Under the pieces are notes generated by a model. The model had not been told where the DNA came from, did not search any database, and saw only the letters and a program-made list of their open reading frames with translations. The translations under genes and the position numbers were made by a program. From contig JAZRZP010000001.1 of NCBI GenBank assembly GCA_045601425.1, positions 1-20,278 of the forward strand: a stretch of 20,278 bases of DNA. Direction: 5' to 3'. This DNA is from UBA1219 sp045601425 (GTDB taxonomy: Bacteria; Bacteroidota; Bacteroidia; Bacteroidales; P3). Shown here one piece after another: positions 6,536 through 15,856 of this stretch; position 1 is the first letter of the stretch, and each line of letters opens with the position of its first letter.

Positions 6536-9500
6536 ATGAACAGGATATTGTCCGCACTGACCGTACTCTTATTGACAATCAACTGCAACAGCTTGATTGC
6601 AAGAAACATACGCGACACTCTCGGCATTGGGCAACGAGTGCACTTTACCGAAAACAAAGGTCAATGGGAAGACAAAGTCCTTTTCAGATCGGTTCTGCAC
6701 GACGCTGACATTTTTCTCGAAAAAGGACGTTTTACGATTGTCGCCGCCGATCCACGGAACCCTCGCGGCAAAGGTTATCTGAACGACAAGAACAACAACA
6801 CCATATACAGATTCCACGCCTACCACCTCAATTTTCTGAACGCAGGCACCCCTGTCGCTTCAGGACTTTTTCCGGAAGACACCTACGAAAACTATTTCAT
6901 CGGCAACGACCCCCAAAAATGGGCATCGAAAGTACTCGTGTACGAAGCCGTTGAGTACAAAAACCTCTACAATGGCATAAACCTGAAGGTGTACAGTGCC
7001 AACAATGCCCTGAAATACGATTTTCTGGTTTCGCCGCATAGCGACCCTTCACAGATAAGGGTTTCATACGACGGCGTGGACGGCGTGCGCCTGCAAAACG
7101 GCAACATAATCGTAAAGACCTCCGTTCTGGACATCGTCGAAATAAAGCCATACGCATACCAAAAAGACGGAGACAGTGAAGCTGAAGTGGAATGCAATTA
7201 CGTTCTGAAAAACGGAGTTATAAGTTTCGAACTCGGCAGCTACGACAGTTCGAAGCCGCTCATCATTGACCCGATGCTGATTTTTTCAACATATACAGGC
7301 TCCACCGCCGACAATTGGGGAACAACGGCAGCCTTCGATTCCAAGAAAAACACCTATTCGGCCGGACTCGTATTCGGCAACGGCTACCCTACCACGACGG
7401 GGGCATTCCAGACCACACTCGGCGGCAACTGCGACGTGGCCGTGATAAAGCTCGACACTGCCGGTTCACGGAGGGTATACGCGACGTATATCGGTGGCAA
7501 CAATGCCGATATGCCGCACAGCTTGTATGTAAATGAATTTGATGAACTCGTAATTCTCGGAACCACGGGCTCCAGCAATTTTCCAACCTCTCAGAACGCA
7601 TACTGCAGAACTTTCCACGGTGGCATCAACATCAGTTACCTCGGTTCTTCAACGATGTCGTTTCCAAACGGGTCGGATATTTTCGTCTGCCGCCTCAGCG
7701 ACGACGGAACTCAACTTCCTGCCTCAACATACATTGGAGGCTCCGGCAACGACGGACTCAACTACAAACAGAGATTCTCTTCGAGCAACGACAGAGTCAT
7801 GCTCGGCAATGACTCCCTCTATTTCAACTACGGCGACGGTGCCCGCGGAGAACTCATCACCGATGACTTGAACAACGTATACGTCGGTTCCTGCACGTTC
7901 TCCACCGATTTTCCAACGACTGCCAATGTATTCCAGCCGACTTCGAACGGGAAGCAGGAAGGTGTCGTTTTCAAGCTCGACTACAACCTGTCCAATTTAT
8001 TGTGGAGCAGTTATTTAGGTGGTTCAAACGATGATGCGGCCTACTCTATCGACACCGACGACGAATACAATCTGGTAGTTTGCGGAGGCACGAATTCCAC
8101 AAACTTTCCCACCACTCCCAACGGATACCGCACCACCTATCAGGGCGGCAGCGCCGATGCCTTCATCGCAAAAATTTCCTACGACGGCACTACCCTCATG
8201 AGTTCGACATATTTCGGTTCCCCTGCCTACGACCAGTCTTACTTTGTCCGTACCGGCAAAAAAAATCACATATTCACTTTCGGACAAACGAAAGCATCGG
8301 GCAGCACACTCATTCACAACGCATTATACAACGTTCCGAACAGCGGTCAGTTCATAGCCCGCTTCGGTGCCGACCTCGACACCCTTATATGGTCTACCGT
8401 TTTCGGTACAGGAAGCGGAGTGCCGAACATATCCCCCACCGCTTTTGCCGCCGACATCTGCGACCGCGTATATGCCGCCGGCTGGGGAAGGCTGTTCTGC
8501 GGCTATTATCTCGGAGGTCAGGTGATTCCTTGGAACACTTACGGCACACACAACATGCAAGTCTCTCCCAATGCCATACAAAGCACCACCGACGGACAGG
8601 ACTTTTACATAATGTGCATTACCGAAACTGCAAACCAGCTGGACTACGCCACGTTTTTCGGGGAACAGCACGTGAACAGCAACGGTAACAGCGGACATGA
8701 CCACGTTGACGGAGGAACCAGCAGATTCGACAAAATGGCGACCCTTTACCAATCGGTATGTGCCAGCTGCGGTGGCTGTCAAGGTTTTCCAACAACGGCA
8801 GGGGCGTTGTCTTCGAGCAACAACAGCAGCAACTGCAACAACGGCATTTTCCGAATGAACGTCCACAACGATTTCCCTGTGGCCGACTTCATACGTCCTC
8901 CGGCAGGCTGCACCCCCGATACCGTACGTTTCCAGAATACGGGCCGTGGAGACTCGTTCAAATGGTTTTTCGGCGACGGCACCATCTCCTACTCCACCAA
9001 TCCGACACACATATACACCGCACCGGGAACATATACCATAACCCTCGTAGCCTATCTCAACAATGGCTGCAAAAGTACCGATACCATTCGTAAGCAAGTT
9101 CTCGTTCTGGGACACAACCAAAGTCTGAACCCGATATCCACATGTCCCGGACAGCTCATTCAAATCGGACAGAGTCCACAACTCGGCTGCACCTACCACT
9201 GGCTTACCGGCAATGTCAGCGACCCGAACATCGCCAATCCGTACACTCGCATATACGATGACACGACGTTGCGGCTGGTGATTTCCAACGAAGGCTGCAG
9301 CGACACTGTTTCTCAGCAAATCAGCATCATCCATCCGTCAATAACAATCATTCGCGACAGTTCCGACTGCACCAGTCCTATTTTCCTATCGGCGAATGTA
9401 TCCCCCGCAGGCAATTACACATACCACTGGTCGTCGCGGAGGAATTTCAGAGACACTCTGAACTTCAACATGGGAATGCCAGACGTTTATATTTACCTTA

Positions 9501-10786
9501 CCACCGGGCAGTATTTCTACCTGAAGGTTTTTGACGCAAACGGCTGCTACGCCACCGACAGCGTGTTCGTAAACTTCATCTCGATAGCCATGCCCGTAAA
9601 CTACACCAATCCCACCTGTCCCGGCGGTTGCGACGGTTCGGCAAGCGTCACTACTTCGGGAGCCACTCCCCCGTTCAACTTCACATGGTCGACAGGAAAC
9701 CGCACCGACTCAAGCGTATATAACCTCTGCCCGGGAAGCTACAACGTGTCCGTTGTCGATGCCAAGGGCTGCTCCGTTTCACAACAGTTCACCCTGACGG
9801 CTCCCCTGCGACCGGTAATTACAAAAAATGTGACAAACACAAACTGCTCAGCGTCGTGCAACGGCTCAATAAACATACAAATTTCAGGGATACGCAACCC
9901 CTACACTTTTTCATGGTCGGACAGCGTCAACAGCACTTTATCGAGAAACAACCTCTGCATAGGAACGTACATCCTGAAAATAACCGATTCGGCAGGTTGC
10001 GAATATTTCGACACGACAACCATCGTCGAGCTTGCTTCGTATACCGACCAAAAGACCTTCCGCAACGCCTGTGCCGACGTTTGCGACGGACAAGCCACCC
10101 TGTCGCCACAAGGAGGCATTTCGCCATACACATACCTCTGGGACGACGGCAGCTCGGCACAGAACCGCACTGACTTGTGTCCGGGCATGCACATCGTAAA
10201 AATCACGGACTCGGTGAATTGCAGCATCTACGATACCGTTTCAATAATCGAAGTCCGCTCTTTCGACAACATCCGCGCTTGGGCCGACGACACGGTAATA
10301 GTTGTCGGAGAGTCGACCAACTTGCATGTAACGCCGATTCCAAACGGCAACTACTCTTGGGAACCAGCAGGCTCCCTTGGAACCCCTAACCAGCCCAATA
10401 CCAACGCCCACCCCTCCGACACCACAATGTACTACATAACGGTTATCGACTCGAACGGATGCCGATACCTCGATAGTATCTACATGCCCTGTGTCGACGT
10501 CATCTGCGGACGGCCCAACATATTCATTCCGAATGCTTTTTCTCCCAACGACGACGGCCTGAACGACAGACTCTGCTTCCGTGGCGAATGGCTGGTATCC
10601 TTCCACATCGCAATTTTCAACCGCTGGGGCGAAAAAGTCTACGAATCCGACGACATCAACGAATGCTGGGACGGAACTTTCAAAAATGAAAAATGCCAGT
10701 CGGGCGTATACATGTATTCATGCGAAATAGAATGCCGCGGTCACCAGAGCCACAACTTCAAAGGCGACATAACTCTCATAAAATAG
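6536..10786 (+). CDS. Giant T9SS-secreted protein: DUF7948, SBBP, PKD, SprB-like repeats, CTD
   Basis: A 1416-residue extracellular protein. Order seen: signal peptide (1-22); DUF7948-type N-terminal domain opening with H-F-T-E-N-K-G-Q-W (~36-245); a long SBBP-like beta-propeller region with recurring S-T-Y-(I/F)-G-G and FPTT units (~248-745); a Cys cluster C-A-S-C-G-G-C; a PKD domain with F-K-W-F-F-G-D-G (~780-860); three SprB-like repeats each with N-x-x-C...C-x-G...Y-x-x-x-W...L-C-x-G (~1018-1090, 1097-1165, 1171-1240); and a gliding-motility/CHU-type C-terminal domain beginning IPNAFSPNDDGLND (~1330-1416) and ending GDITLIK. The last domain is a type B signal for type IX secretion, so it is likely secreted or surface-displayed as an adhesin-like protein. 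It is co-oriented with serS (19-nt gap) and TIGR02757 (7-nt gap), suggesting read-through. Confidence 0.93.
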   Translation: MNRILSALTVLLLTINCNSLIARNIRDTLGIGQRVHFTENKGQWEDKVLFRSVLHDADIFLEKGRFTIVAADPRNPRGKGYLNDKNNNTIYRFHAYHLNFLNAGTPVASGLFPEDTYENYFIGNDPQKWASKVLVYEAVEYKNLYNGINLKVYSANNALKYDFLVSPHSDPSQIRVSYDGVDGVRLQNGNIIVKTSVLDIVEIKPYAYQKDGDSEAEVECNYVLKNGVISFELGSYDSSKPLIIDPMLIFSTYTGSTADNWGTTAAFDSKKNTYSAGLVFGNGYPTTTGAFQTTLGGNCDVAVIKLDTAGSRRVYATYIGGNNADMPHSLYVNEFDELVILGTTGSSNFPTSQNAYCRTFHGGINISYLGSSTMSFPNGSDIFVCRLSDDGTQLPASTYIGGSGNDGLNYKQRFSSSNDRVMLGNDSLYFNYGDGARGELITDDLNNVYVGSCTFSTDFPTTANVFQPTSNGKQEGVVFKLDYNLSNLLWSSYLGGSNDDAAYSIDTDDEYNLVVCGGTNSTNFPTTPNGYRTTYQGGSADAFIAKISYDGTTLMSSTYFGSPAYDQSYFVRTGKKNHIFTFGQTKASGSTLIHNALYNVPNSGQFIARFGADLDTLIWSTVFGTGSGVPNISPTAFAADICDRVYAAGWGRLFCGYYLGGQVIPWNTYGTHNMQVSPNAIQSTTDGQDFYIMCITETANQLDYATFFGEQHVNSNGNSGHDHVDGGTSRFDKMATLYQSVCASCGGCQGFPTTAGALSSSNNSSNCNNGIFRMNVHNDFPVADFIRPPAGCTPDTVRFQNTGRGDSFKWFFGDGTISYSTNPTHIYTAPGTYTITLVAYLNNGCKSTDTIRKQVLVLGHNQSLNPISTCPGQLIQIGQSPQLGCTYHWLTGNVSDPNIANPYTRIYDDTTLRLVISNEGCSDTVSQQISIIHPSITIIRDSSDCTSPIFLSANVSPAGNYTYHWSSRRNFRDTLNFNMGMPDVYIYLTTGQYFYLKVFDANGCYATDSVFVNFISIAMPVNYTNPTCPGGCDGSASVTTSGATPPFNFTWSTGNRTDSSVYNLCPGSYNVSVVDAKGCSVSQQFTLTAPLRPVITKNVTNTNCSASCNGSINIQISGIRNPYTFSWSDSVNSTLSRNNLCIGTYILKITDSAGCEYFDTTTIVELASYTDQKTFRNACADVCDGQATLSPQGGISPYTYLWDDGSSAQNRTDLCPGMHIVKITDSVNCSIYDTVSIIEVRSFDNIRAWADDTVIVVGESTNLHVTPIPNGNYSWEPAGSLGTPNQPNTNAHPSDTTMYYITVIDSNGCRYLDSIYMPCVDVICGRPNIFIPNAFSPNDDGLNDRLCFRGEWLVSFHIAIFNRWGEKVYESDDINECWDGTFKNEKCQSGVYMYSCEIECRGHQSHNFKGDITLIK

Positions 10787-10793
10787 AAATTCC

Positions 10794-11507
10794 ATGACCG
10801 AATCAATCTGCCATAAACTCCAACTTTGGGCAAAACGGTACAACTGCCGGGATTTCATACATCAAGACCCCATACAAGTTCCGCACACGCACTTGCACGA
10901 CACTCTGCAAGACCTTGAGATATCGGCATTTCTCACCGCTTATCTGAGTTTCGGAAACCGGAAGCAAATCATAAAAAACGCCTGCCGATTGGACGAAATC
11001 ATGCAGCATGCCCCCTTTCAATACGTAATGTCGGGAAAATGGCAGTCGGACTTTCCGGAAGCAAACCCGAATTCTTTTTACAGAACGCTGTCTTTTGCCA
11101 AAATGAACGGGATTTTCGCTCAAATTTTTTCAATATATTCTGAATACGGCTCAATGGAAGACGCCGTTTCAGCCCAATCCGGAGAAAGGCCATTCAACAA
11201 ACTATGCAATCTGTTCGGCATCTCCGACAAAAGTCCGCAGAAAAAAATGAACATGTTCCTCCGCTGGATGGTGAGAAACGACGGCATCGTGGATTTCGGA
11301 ACATGGAAAAAACTGTCGCCCAGCAACTTACTCATCCCTCTCGACACACATGTCAGTCAAATGGCCTTCAAGATCGGACTTACCGAGAAGGAGACATATT
11401 CGCTGAAAACCGCTGAAAAAATAACACAGTCTCTTGCCGAAATTTTTCCGGGCGACCCTTGTCTCGGCGACTTTGCCCTTTTCGGCTACGGAGTTGAAAA
11501 CGACTGA
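10794..11507 (+). CDS. TIGR02757 (DUF2400) family protein
   Basis: A 237-residue cytosolic protein of the TIGR02757/DUF2400 family, common in Bacteroidota and epsilonproteobacteria and without an established function. Recognisable parts are the N-terminal D-L-E-I-S-A-F-L-T-A-Y-L-S-F-G-N-R segment (~40-56) and the C-terminal block K-K-M-N-M-F-L-R-W-M-V-R-N, W-K-K-L-S-P-S-N-L-L-I-P-L-D-T-H-V, ending in D-P-C-L-G-D-F-A-L-F-G-Y-G. The helical pattern and the L-D-T-H-V element resemble helix-hairpin-helix DNA glycosylase-like proteins, so a nucleic-acid role is possible. It starts 7 nt after the giant secreted protein and ends 17 nt before DUF2851; the TIGR02757-DUF2851 pair is probably a functional neighbourhood or simply one transcript. 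Confidence 0.9.
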   Translation: MTESICHKLQLWAKRYNCRDFIHQDPIQVPHTHLHDTLQDLEISAFLTAYLSFGNRKQIIKNACRLDEIMQHAPFQYVMSGKWQSDFPEANPNSFYRTLSFAKMNGIFAQIFSIYSEYGSMEDAVSAQSGERPFNKLCNLFGISDKSPQKKMNMFLRWMVRNDGIVDFGTWKKLSPSNLLIPLDTHVSQMAFKIGLTEKETYSLKTAEKITQSLAEIFPGDPCLGDFALFGYGVEND

Positions 11508-11524
11508 TTTACAAAAAAAAGAGC

Positions 11525-12799
11525 ATGAACGAAGCATTTTTACACTACTGTTGGAGATACCGTCTGCTGAAAAACGAGCTTTTCACCACTGACAATCAGC
11601 AGGTTACCATACTACGAAGCGGAGATGTGAACCTTGATGCCGGTCCGGATTTTTTCAATGCACACCTGAAAATCGGCGATACCGAATGGGCAGGTACTGT
11701 GGAGATTCATCTCCGGTCATCGGACTGGAACCTCCACAAACACTCGTCAGACAAACGCTACAACAATGTGATTCTGCACGTTGTCCACGAACACGACTGT
11801 GAAATAGAACTTGAAAACGGCCATACGGTAACAACCTTGGAACTCAAGGACCAACTTCTCGAAGGAGTATGGGAAAAATACCAGACGCTTACACATCCGG
11901 CACTGTCGTTCACAATACCTTGCAGCGGTTCCATTGAGAGCGTTCCCCAATTCACAATAGGAACATACCTGCAACGGCTTGCCGCCGAACGGCTCGAAGA
12001 AAAATCGGAGGCCGCAAGACGCCTGCTGTCCGAGTCGGGCAACTCGTGGGAAACCTGCTGCTACTGGCTCATGGCACGATGTTTCGGAGGAAAAGTCAAT
12101 GCCCTGCCTTTTGAACTGCTTGCAAAATCCGTGGACATGAGAATACTTGCCAAAATAAAAGATTCGCGTTTCAGAATCGAAGCACTCTTTTTCGGTCAGG
12201 CAGGAATGTTGGAGGAGGAGTTCTCCGACGAATACCCGAAACAATTGAAAAAGGAATACGAATATCTGCGCAAAATATACAACCTCAAACCGTTGGATTC
12301 GTATCTCTGGAAATTTTTCCGTGTACGTCCTCAGGGCTTTCCGACAATACGCATAAGTCAGTTCTCCGACTTTATTTTCAAGTCCAGTTCACTGTTCTCC
12401 AAACTTTTAAGCACATCCGAGACAAAAAAACTCCTTTCTTTTTTCGAAGTTTCGACATCTGAATATTGGGATACTCACTACCACTTCGACAAACCCGTGC
12501 GCAAGAAAAAGAACGGGCTGAGCAGAGACTTTGCCTCGTCGATACTTGTAAACGCATGGTGTCCGATGCTTTTGCTGTACGGGAACACCACCGGGCAGGA
12601 AAGCCATAAGGAAAACTCACTGAAAATCCTCGAATCCCTTGAGTGTGAGGACAACAAGATAATCCGCGAATGGCAGAAACTCGGACTTACCCCGCAAAAT
12701 GCACTGCATTCGCAGGCTCTCATACAACTCTACAACGGCTACTGCACGAAAAGACGCTGTCTTGAATGCCAGATAGGCTTCAAAATAATCAAAGGCTGA
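11525..12799 (+). CDS. DUF2851 family protein
   Basis: A 424-residue protein with no signal peptide, full-length for DUF2851, a family largely confined to Bacteroidota and of unknown function. Characteristic N-terminal elements are N-E-A-F-L-H-Y-C-W-R-Y, the motif G-D-V-N-L-D-A-G-P-D-F-F-N-A-H-L and W-A-G-T-V-E-I-H-L-R-S-S-D-W, with conserved acidic and histidine residues followed by Y-N-N-V-I-L-H-V-V. The pattern of D/E/H residues looks enzyme-like; the nuclease-like D...E-x-H arrangement is my reading only. The C terminus has a C-T-K-R-R-C-L-E-C cysteine group. It is the last gene of the + strand run and ends 3 nt before the stop of the convergent PepSY-like gene, with no separate terminator visible between them. 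Confidence 0.9.
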   Translation: MNEAFLHYCWRYRLLKNELFTTDNQQVTILRSGDVNLDAGPDFFNAHLKIGDTEWAGTVEIHLRSSDWNLHKHSSDKRYNNVILHVVHEHDCEIELENGHTVTTLELKDQLLEGVWEKYQTLTHPALSFTIPCSGSIESVPQFTIGTYLQRLAAERLEEKSEAARRLLSESGNSWETCCYWLMARCFGGKVNALPFELLAKSVDMRILAKIKDSRFRIEALFFGQAGMLEEEFSDEYPKQLKKEYEYLRKIYNLKPLDSYLWKFFRVRPQGFPTIRISQFSDFIFKSSSLFSKLLSTSETKKLLSFFEVSTSEYWDTHYHFDKPVRKKKNGLSRDFASSILVNAWCPMLLLYGNTTGQESHKENSLKILESLECEDNKIIREWQKLGLTPQNALHSQALIQLYNGYCTKRRCLECQIGFKIIKG

Positions 12800-12802
12800 C
12801 GG

Positions 12803-13219
12803 CTACTCCTTTTCGACTATTTCTCCAAAACGGTCAAATTCAATAACCTGACCGTCGTCGAGTTTTATTTCGAAACCCGATTCCAGTTTCCTGATATGTG
12901 TAACGTACAGCGGGCTGAGATTCTCATCTACAATGCGGTTGATGTGTGAGGGAATGGCACATGCCGGCAAGCCCCTCGAACGGCGCATTTCCACCCATAA
13001 TCCCGCCGTGTCGCAATTGAGTACGGTCCTGTCGGTAAACAAAATCTCGTAACCGTTCTCATCCTTGAAAACCTTGTCTATCACTTTTGTTGACCAGCAG
13101 CGTTCTATCAATTCATTCGCCGGGGCAGGCAATGTTTTCGGATTGATGCGCTTTTTCTCCGCATACAACGTTCCCATCGTCAGGACAAATGCCATAAAAA
13201 AAACCGGAATTTTTCTCAT
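12803..13219 (-). CDS. Small secreted PepSY-like (DUF2874) protein
   Basis: A 138-residue exported protein with signal peptide MRKIPVFFMAFVLTMGTLYA. The mature part fits the PepSY-like (formerly DUF2874, BLIP-related fold) family. It has two similar halves, each with an L-P/I-P lead-in, a helix, and a beta hairpin of the type G-Y-E-I-L-F-T-D-R-T-V-L-N-C-D-T-A-G-L-W (~55-75) and G-F-E-I-K-L-D-D-G-Q-V-I-E-F-D-R-F-G (~115-132). Most family members have no assigned function; some are envelope-stress or surface proteins. It is the second gene after mnmA (21-nt gap, same strand), so it is probably transcribed with mnmA. It converges on DUF2851 with a 3-nt gap. Confidence 0.85.
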   Translation of the reverse strand: MRKIPVFFMAFVLTMGTLYAEKKRINPKTLPAPANELIERCWSTKVIDKVFKDENGYEILFTDRTVLNCDTAGLWVEMRRSRGLPACAIPSHINRIVDENLSPLYVTHIRKLESGFEIKLDDGQVIEFDRFGEIVEKE

Positions 13220-13240
13220 AAAACAGTATTTTTCAATAAG

Positions 13241-14329
13241 TTATTCTTCAATCATAACACCACCGCAAACAACATCCTTGTCTTCGTAAAACACTGCCGA
13301 CTGACCTTTGGCGGGAGCGAAAACGGGATTTTCGAAATGGGCTATGGCCTTATTTCCAAGGAATTCCACATCGGCGAACATGCCGTCATCTTTTCCGCGA
13401 ATACGTACAAACAGACGGTAATTTCCCTTCAATTCCTTGTATTTCAAAAAGTTGAGACGATCGACCACAACGGTTCCCGTATATAGTTCATCTTTGCCCG
13501 AAAGGACAAGGGTGTTTGTTTCGGGGTCACGCTTTTTTATATACAACTTGCTGGGATACCGGTAATTAAGTCCTTTCGACTGTCCCACGGTATAAAACGG
13601 GAAACCATTATGCTCACCGAGTTCTTTTCCTTGAGTGTCAACAAGTTTTCCGTTTTTCAGGCGTTCTTCCATTTCCGGATAGCGTGTCAGGAGAAAGCGT
13701 GCATAGTCGTCGTCGGGTATGAAACAAAGGTCGAAACTTTCCTTTTTTGCAGTATTTCCCAGCACTATTCCCCTTTCGGCGATTATTGCCCGTGCCTTGT
13801 CCTTGGTTGTATTGTAAAGCGGGAACACACACCGTTTCAACGTTTCCTGCCCAAGTTCCCAAAGCATGAACGACTGGTCTTTCCAGTCATCGATGGCACG
13901 GCGGAGAAAAAATCTCCCGTTTTCTTCGCGAAGTTCAGCATAATGCCCCGTAGCTATTTTTTCTATTCCAAGTTCATCGGCGAATATGCACAGATGCTTG
14001 AATTTAAACACTTTATTGCAATCGCAACAAGGGTTTGGCGTTTCACCCCTGAGGTACGAAGCGCAAAATGGTTTTATTACAGTTTCCTCGAAATCATCGC
14101 AAAGATTCAACGTGTAGTGCTTACAGCCGAGTTGTTCCGAAAGCTTCCTTGCATCTTCGGCGGCATCTTCGGCAGAACTTTTGCTTGCGTTCCGCAAAAC
14201 TCCCGGAGTCTCGTCGTTCCAGTTTACGAATGTCACGCACGACACATCGAACCCCTGACTCTGAAGAAGTATAACCGTGGCAAGGCTGTCTATGCCTCCA
14301 CTCATCGCTACAAGTACCTGTTTCATCAT
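13241..14329 (-). CDS. mnmA: tRNA-specific 2-thiouridylase
   Basis: MnmA (TrmU) transfers sulfur to C2 of the wobble uridine 34 in Lys, Glu and Gln tRNAs using ATP. About 362 residues, normal length. The ATP pyrophosphatase loop S-G-G-I-D-S is at 10-15. The nucleophile region is N-P-C-C-D-C-N-K-V-F-K-F at ~99-110, with C104 matching the catalytic cysteine, and the persulfide cysteine is C202 in S-F-D-L-C-F-I-P. C101 occupies the position that is Asp in the E. coli enzyme, giving a C-x-x-C arrangement. The frame extends to a TTG at 14344, but a promoter-like element ends around 14355, so I prefer the ATG at 14329 (or 14326, giving MKQVLVAMSGG). Its downstream partner is the PepSY-like gene. 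Confidence 0.95.
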   Translation of the reverse strand: MMKQVLVAMSGGIDSLATVILLQSQGFDVSCVTFVNWNDETPGVLRNASKSSAEDAAEDARKLSEQLGCKHYTLNLCDDFEETVIKPFCASYLRGETPNPCCDCNKVFKFKHLCIFADELGIEKIATGHYAELREENGRFFLRRAIDDWKDQSFMLWELGQETLKRCVFPLYNTTKDKARAIIAERGIVLGNTAKKESFDLCFIPDDDYARFLLTRYPEMEERLKNGKLVDTQGKELGEHNGFPFYTVGQSKGLNYRYPSKLYIKKRDPETNTLVLSGKDELYTGTVVVDRLNFLKYKELKGNYRLFVRIRGKDDGMFADVEFLGNKAIAHFENPVFAPAKGQSAVFYEDKDVVCGGVMIEE

Positions 14330-14354
14330 TGCTTGGATTATCAAAAAAACTTTG

Positions 14355-14362
14355 CAAAGTTA
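14355..14362 (-). promoter_or_regulatory. Probable -7 element for mnmA
   Basis: On the minus strand this reads TAACTTTG, the TAnnTTTG -7 consensus, 26 nt before the chosen ATG. No good TTTG lies at the expected distance, so the -33 element is weak or absent. Confidence 0.5.
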
Positions 14363-14423
14363 CGATTTTATTTTCAAATACGGCGACATTAGTTGTATAT
14401 GTTTAATTATCAGGAAAATAAAA

Positions 14424-14451
14424 AAAGAGAGCCGTAAATACGGCTCTCTTT
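14424..14451 (-). terminator. Terminator downstream of glyA
   Basis: A perfect 12-bp stem AAAGAGAGCCGT/ACGGCTCTCTTT with a 4-nt loop. On the minus strand a T-rich run follows, so it is a classical intrinsic terminator located 29 nt after the glyA stop. Confidence 0.9.
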
Positions 14452-14480
14452 CATTATGAGGAATCTCAAAAAATTCTCTT

Positions 14481-15761
14481 CTACCAAGCAAACAAAGGAC
14501 GGTTTTCCATCATTTCGTTTACGCGTTTGCGAGTCTTAGCTATGAGTTCTTCGTTGTTGACATCGCACAGAACGGCATCAATCATATCTACGATACCTGC
14601 CATGTCGCCTTCTTTAAGGCCACGGGTAGTGATAGCCGGAGTTCCGACACGGATACCGGATGTCTGGAACGGAGAACGGCTGTCAAAAGGAACCATATTC
14701 TTGTTGATGGTGATGTCGGCTTTTACCAGAGTGTTTTCTGCAACCTTACCAGTAAGTTCGGGGAATTTGGTGCGGAGGTCGATAAGCATAAGGTGGTTGT
14801 CGGTACCGTTTGAGATAACCTTGTAACCTTTTGCCACGAAAGCATCGGCCATGGTTTTGGCATTGGCGCGAACCTGTTTTATGTAACGGCCGTAGTCGTC
14901 TGTAAGAGCTTCGCCGAAAGCAACGGCTTTAGCTGCAATGACGTGTTCGAGTGGACCGCCCTGACAGCCGGGGAATACTGCTGAATCCAGCAATGCCGAC
15001 ATTTTCTTGATTTCGCCTTTCGGAGTTTTCTTGCCCCACGGATTTTCGAAATCCTTGCCAAGCATAATCATACCGCCACGAGGTCCGCGGAGGGTTTTGT
15101 GGGTGGTTGTGGTTACTATGTGGCAGTAAGCGACAGCGTTGTTCAGTTCGCCCTTGGCTATGAGACCTGCCGGGTGAGAGATGTCGCCCATAAGGATTGC
15201 ACCGATTTTGTCGGCTATTTCACGCATGCGTTTCCAATCCCAGTCGCGGCTGTATGCCGAAGCACCACCGATGATGAGTTTCGGACGTTCCTGCAATGCC
15301 ACCTGTTCCATTTTATCGTAATCGATTGTGCCGGTTTCTTCCTCTACGGCATAGGCAACAGGGTGATAAAGTATTCCCGAAGAGTTTACGGGCGAACCGT
15401 GCGAAAGGTGTCCGCCGTGGTTCAGATCAAGACCCATGAATGTATCACCGGGCTGGAGGCATGCCAAAAGCACTGCCATGTTGGCCTGTGCACCGGAGTG
15501 GGGCTGTACGTTTACCCATTCTGCTCCGAAGAGTTGTTTTACGCGGTCGATGGCCAGCTGTTCGCTCTGGTCAACTATCTGACATCCGCCATAATAACGC
15601 TTTCCGGGATAACCTTCGGCGTATTTGTTTGTCATAACGGAACCCATGGCTTCCATTACCTGATCGCTGACAAAGTTTTCCGATGCTATAAGCTCAATAC
15701 CCTTTGTCTGACGTTCTCTTTCTTTTTTGATTAAATCAAAAATAGCTGTATCTCTTTGCAT
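14481..15761 (-). CDS. glyA: Serine hydroxymethyltransferase
   Basis: A 426-residue PLP enzyme that interconverts serine plus tetrahydrofolate with glycine plus methylene-tetrahydrofolate, the main one-carbon source. Diagnostic segments are I-E-L-I-A-S-E-N-F (22-30), the Y-A-E-G-Y-P-G-K-R-Y-Y-G-G substrate loop (47-59), H-S-G-A-Q-A-N (88-94), D-I-S-H-P-A-G-L (~193-200) and the cofactor-binding T-T-T-T-H-K-T-L-R-G-P-R-G-G with Lys222. All are intact and the length is normal. The ATG at 15761 is well placed downstream of a consensus promoter, and an intrinsic terminator follows, so glyA can be a single-gene transcript, although it also lies downstream of the transketolase operon on the same strand. 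Confidence 0.98.
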   Translation of the reverse strand: MQRDTAIFDLIKKERERQTKGIELIASENFVSDQVMEAMGSVMTNKYAEGYPGKRYYGGCQIVDQSEQLAIDRVKQLFGAEWVNVQPHSGAQANMAVLLACLQPGDTFMGLDLNHGGHLSHGSPVNSSGILYHPVAYAVEEETGTIDYDKMEQVALQERPKLIIGGASAYSRDWDWKRMREIADKIGAILMGDISHPAGLIAKGELNNAVAYCHIVTTTTHKTLRGPRGGMIMLGKDFENPWGKKTPKGEIKKMSALLDSAVFPGCQGGPLEHVIAAKAVAFGEALTDDYGRYIKQVRANAKTMADAFVAKGYKVISNGTDNHLMLIDLRTKFPELTGKVAENTLVKADITINKNMVPFDSRSPFQTSGIRVGTPAITTRGLKEGDMAGIVDMIDAVLCDVNNEELIAKTRKRVNEMMENRPLFAW

Positions 15762-15804
15762 ATCAGTATTTTGTTATTATATTAATTTTTTGTTTTCAAA
15801 ACTG

Positions 15805-15836
15805 CAAATATACGTATTTATTTTCGTTTTGGCAAA
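15805..15836 (-). promoter_or_regulatory. glyA promoter
   Basis: On the minus strand TTTG (15836-15833), 20 nt, then TATATTTG (15812-15805). The predicted start lies about 35-40 nt upstream of the glyA ATG. Confidence 0.85.
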
Positions 15837-15856
15837 ACTTTTTTGGTTTTAACGGT

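Noticed and set aside
8324..9334. 336-codon antisense frame in the giant secreted protein
   Set aside because: The plus strand frame encodes recognisable PKD and SBBP-like sequence; the antisense product is unrecognisable.
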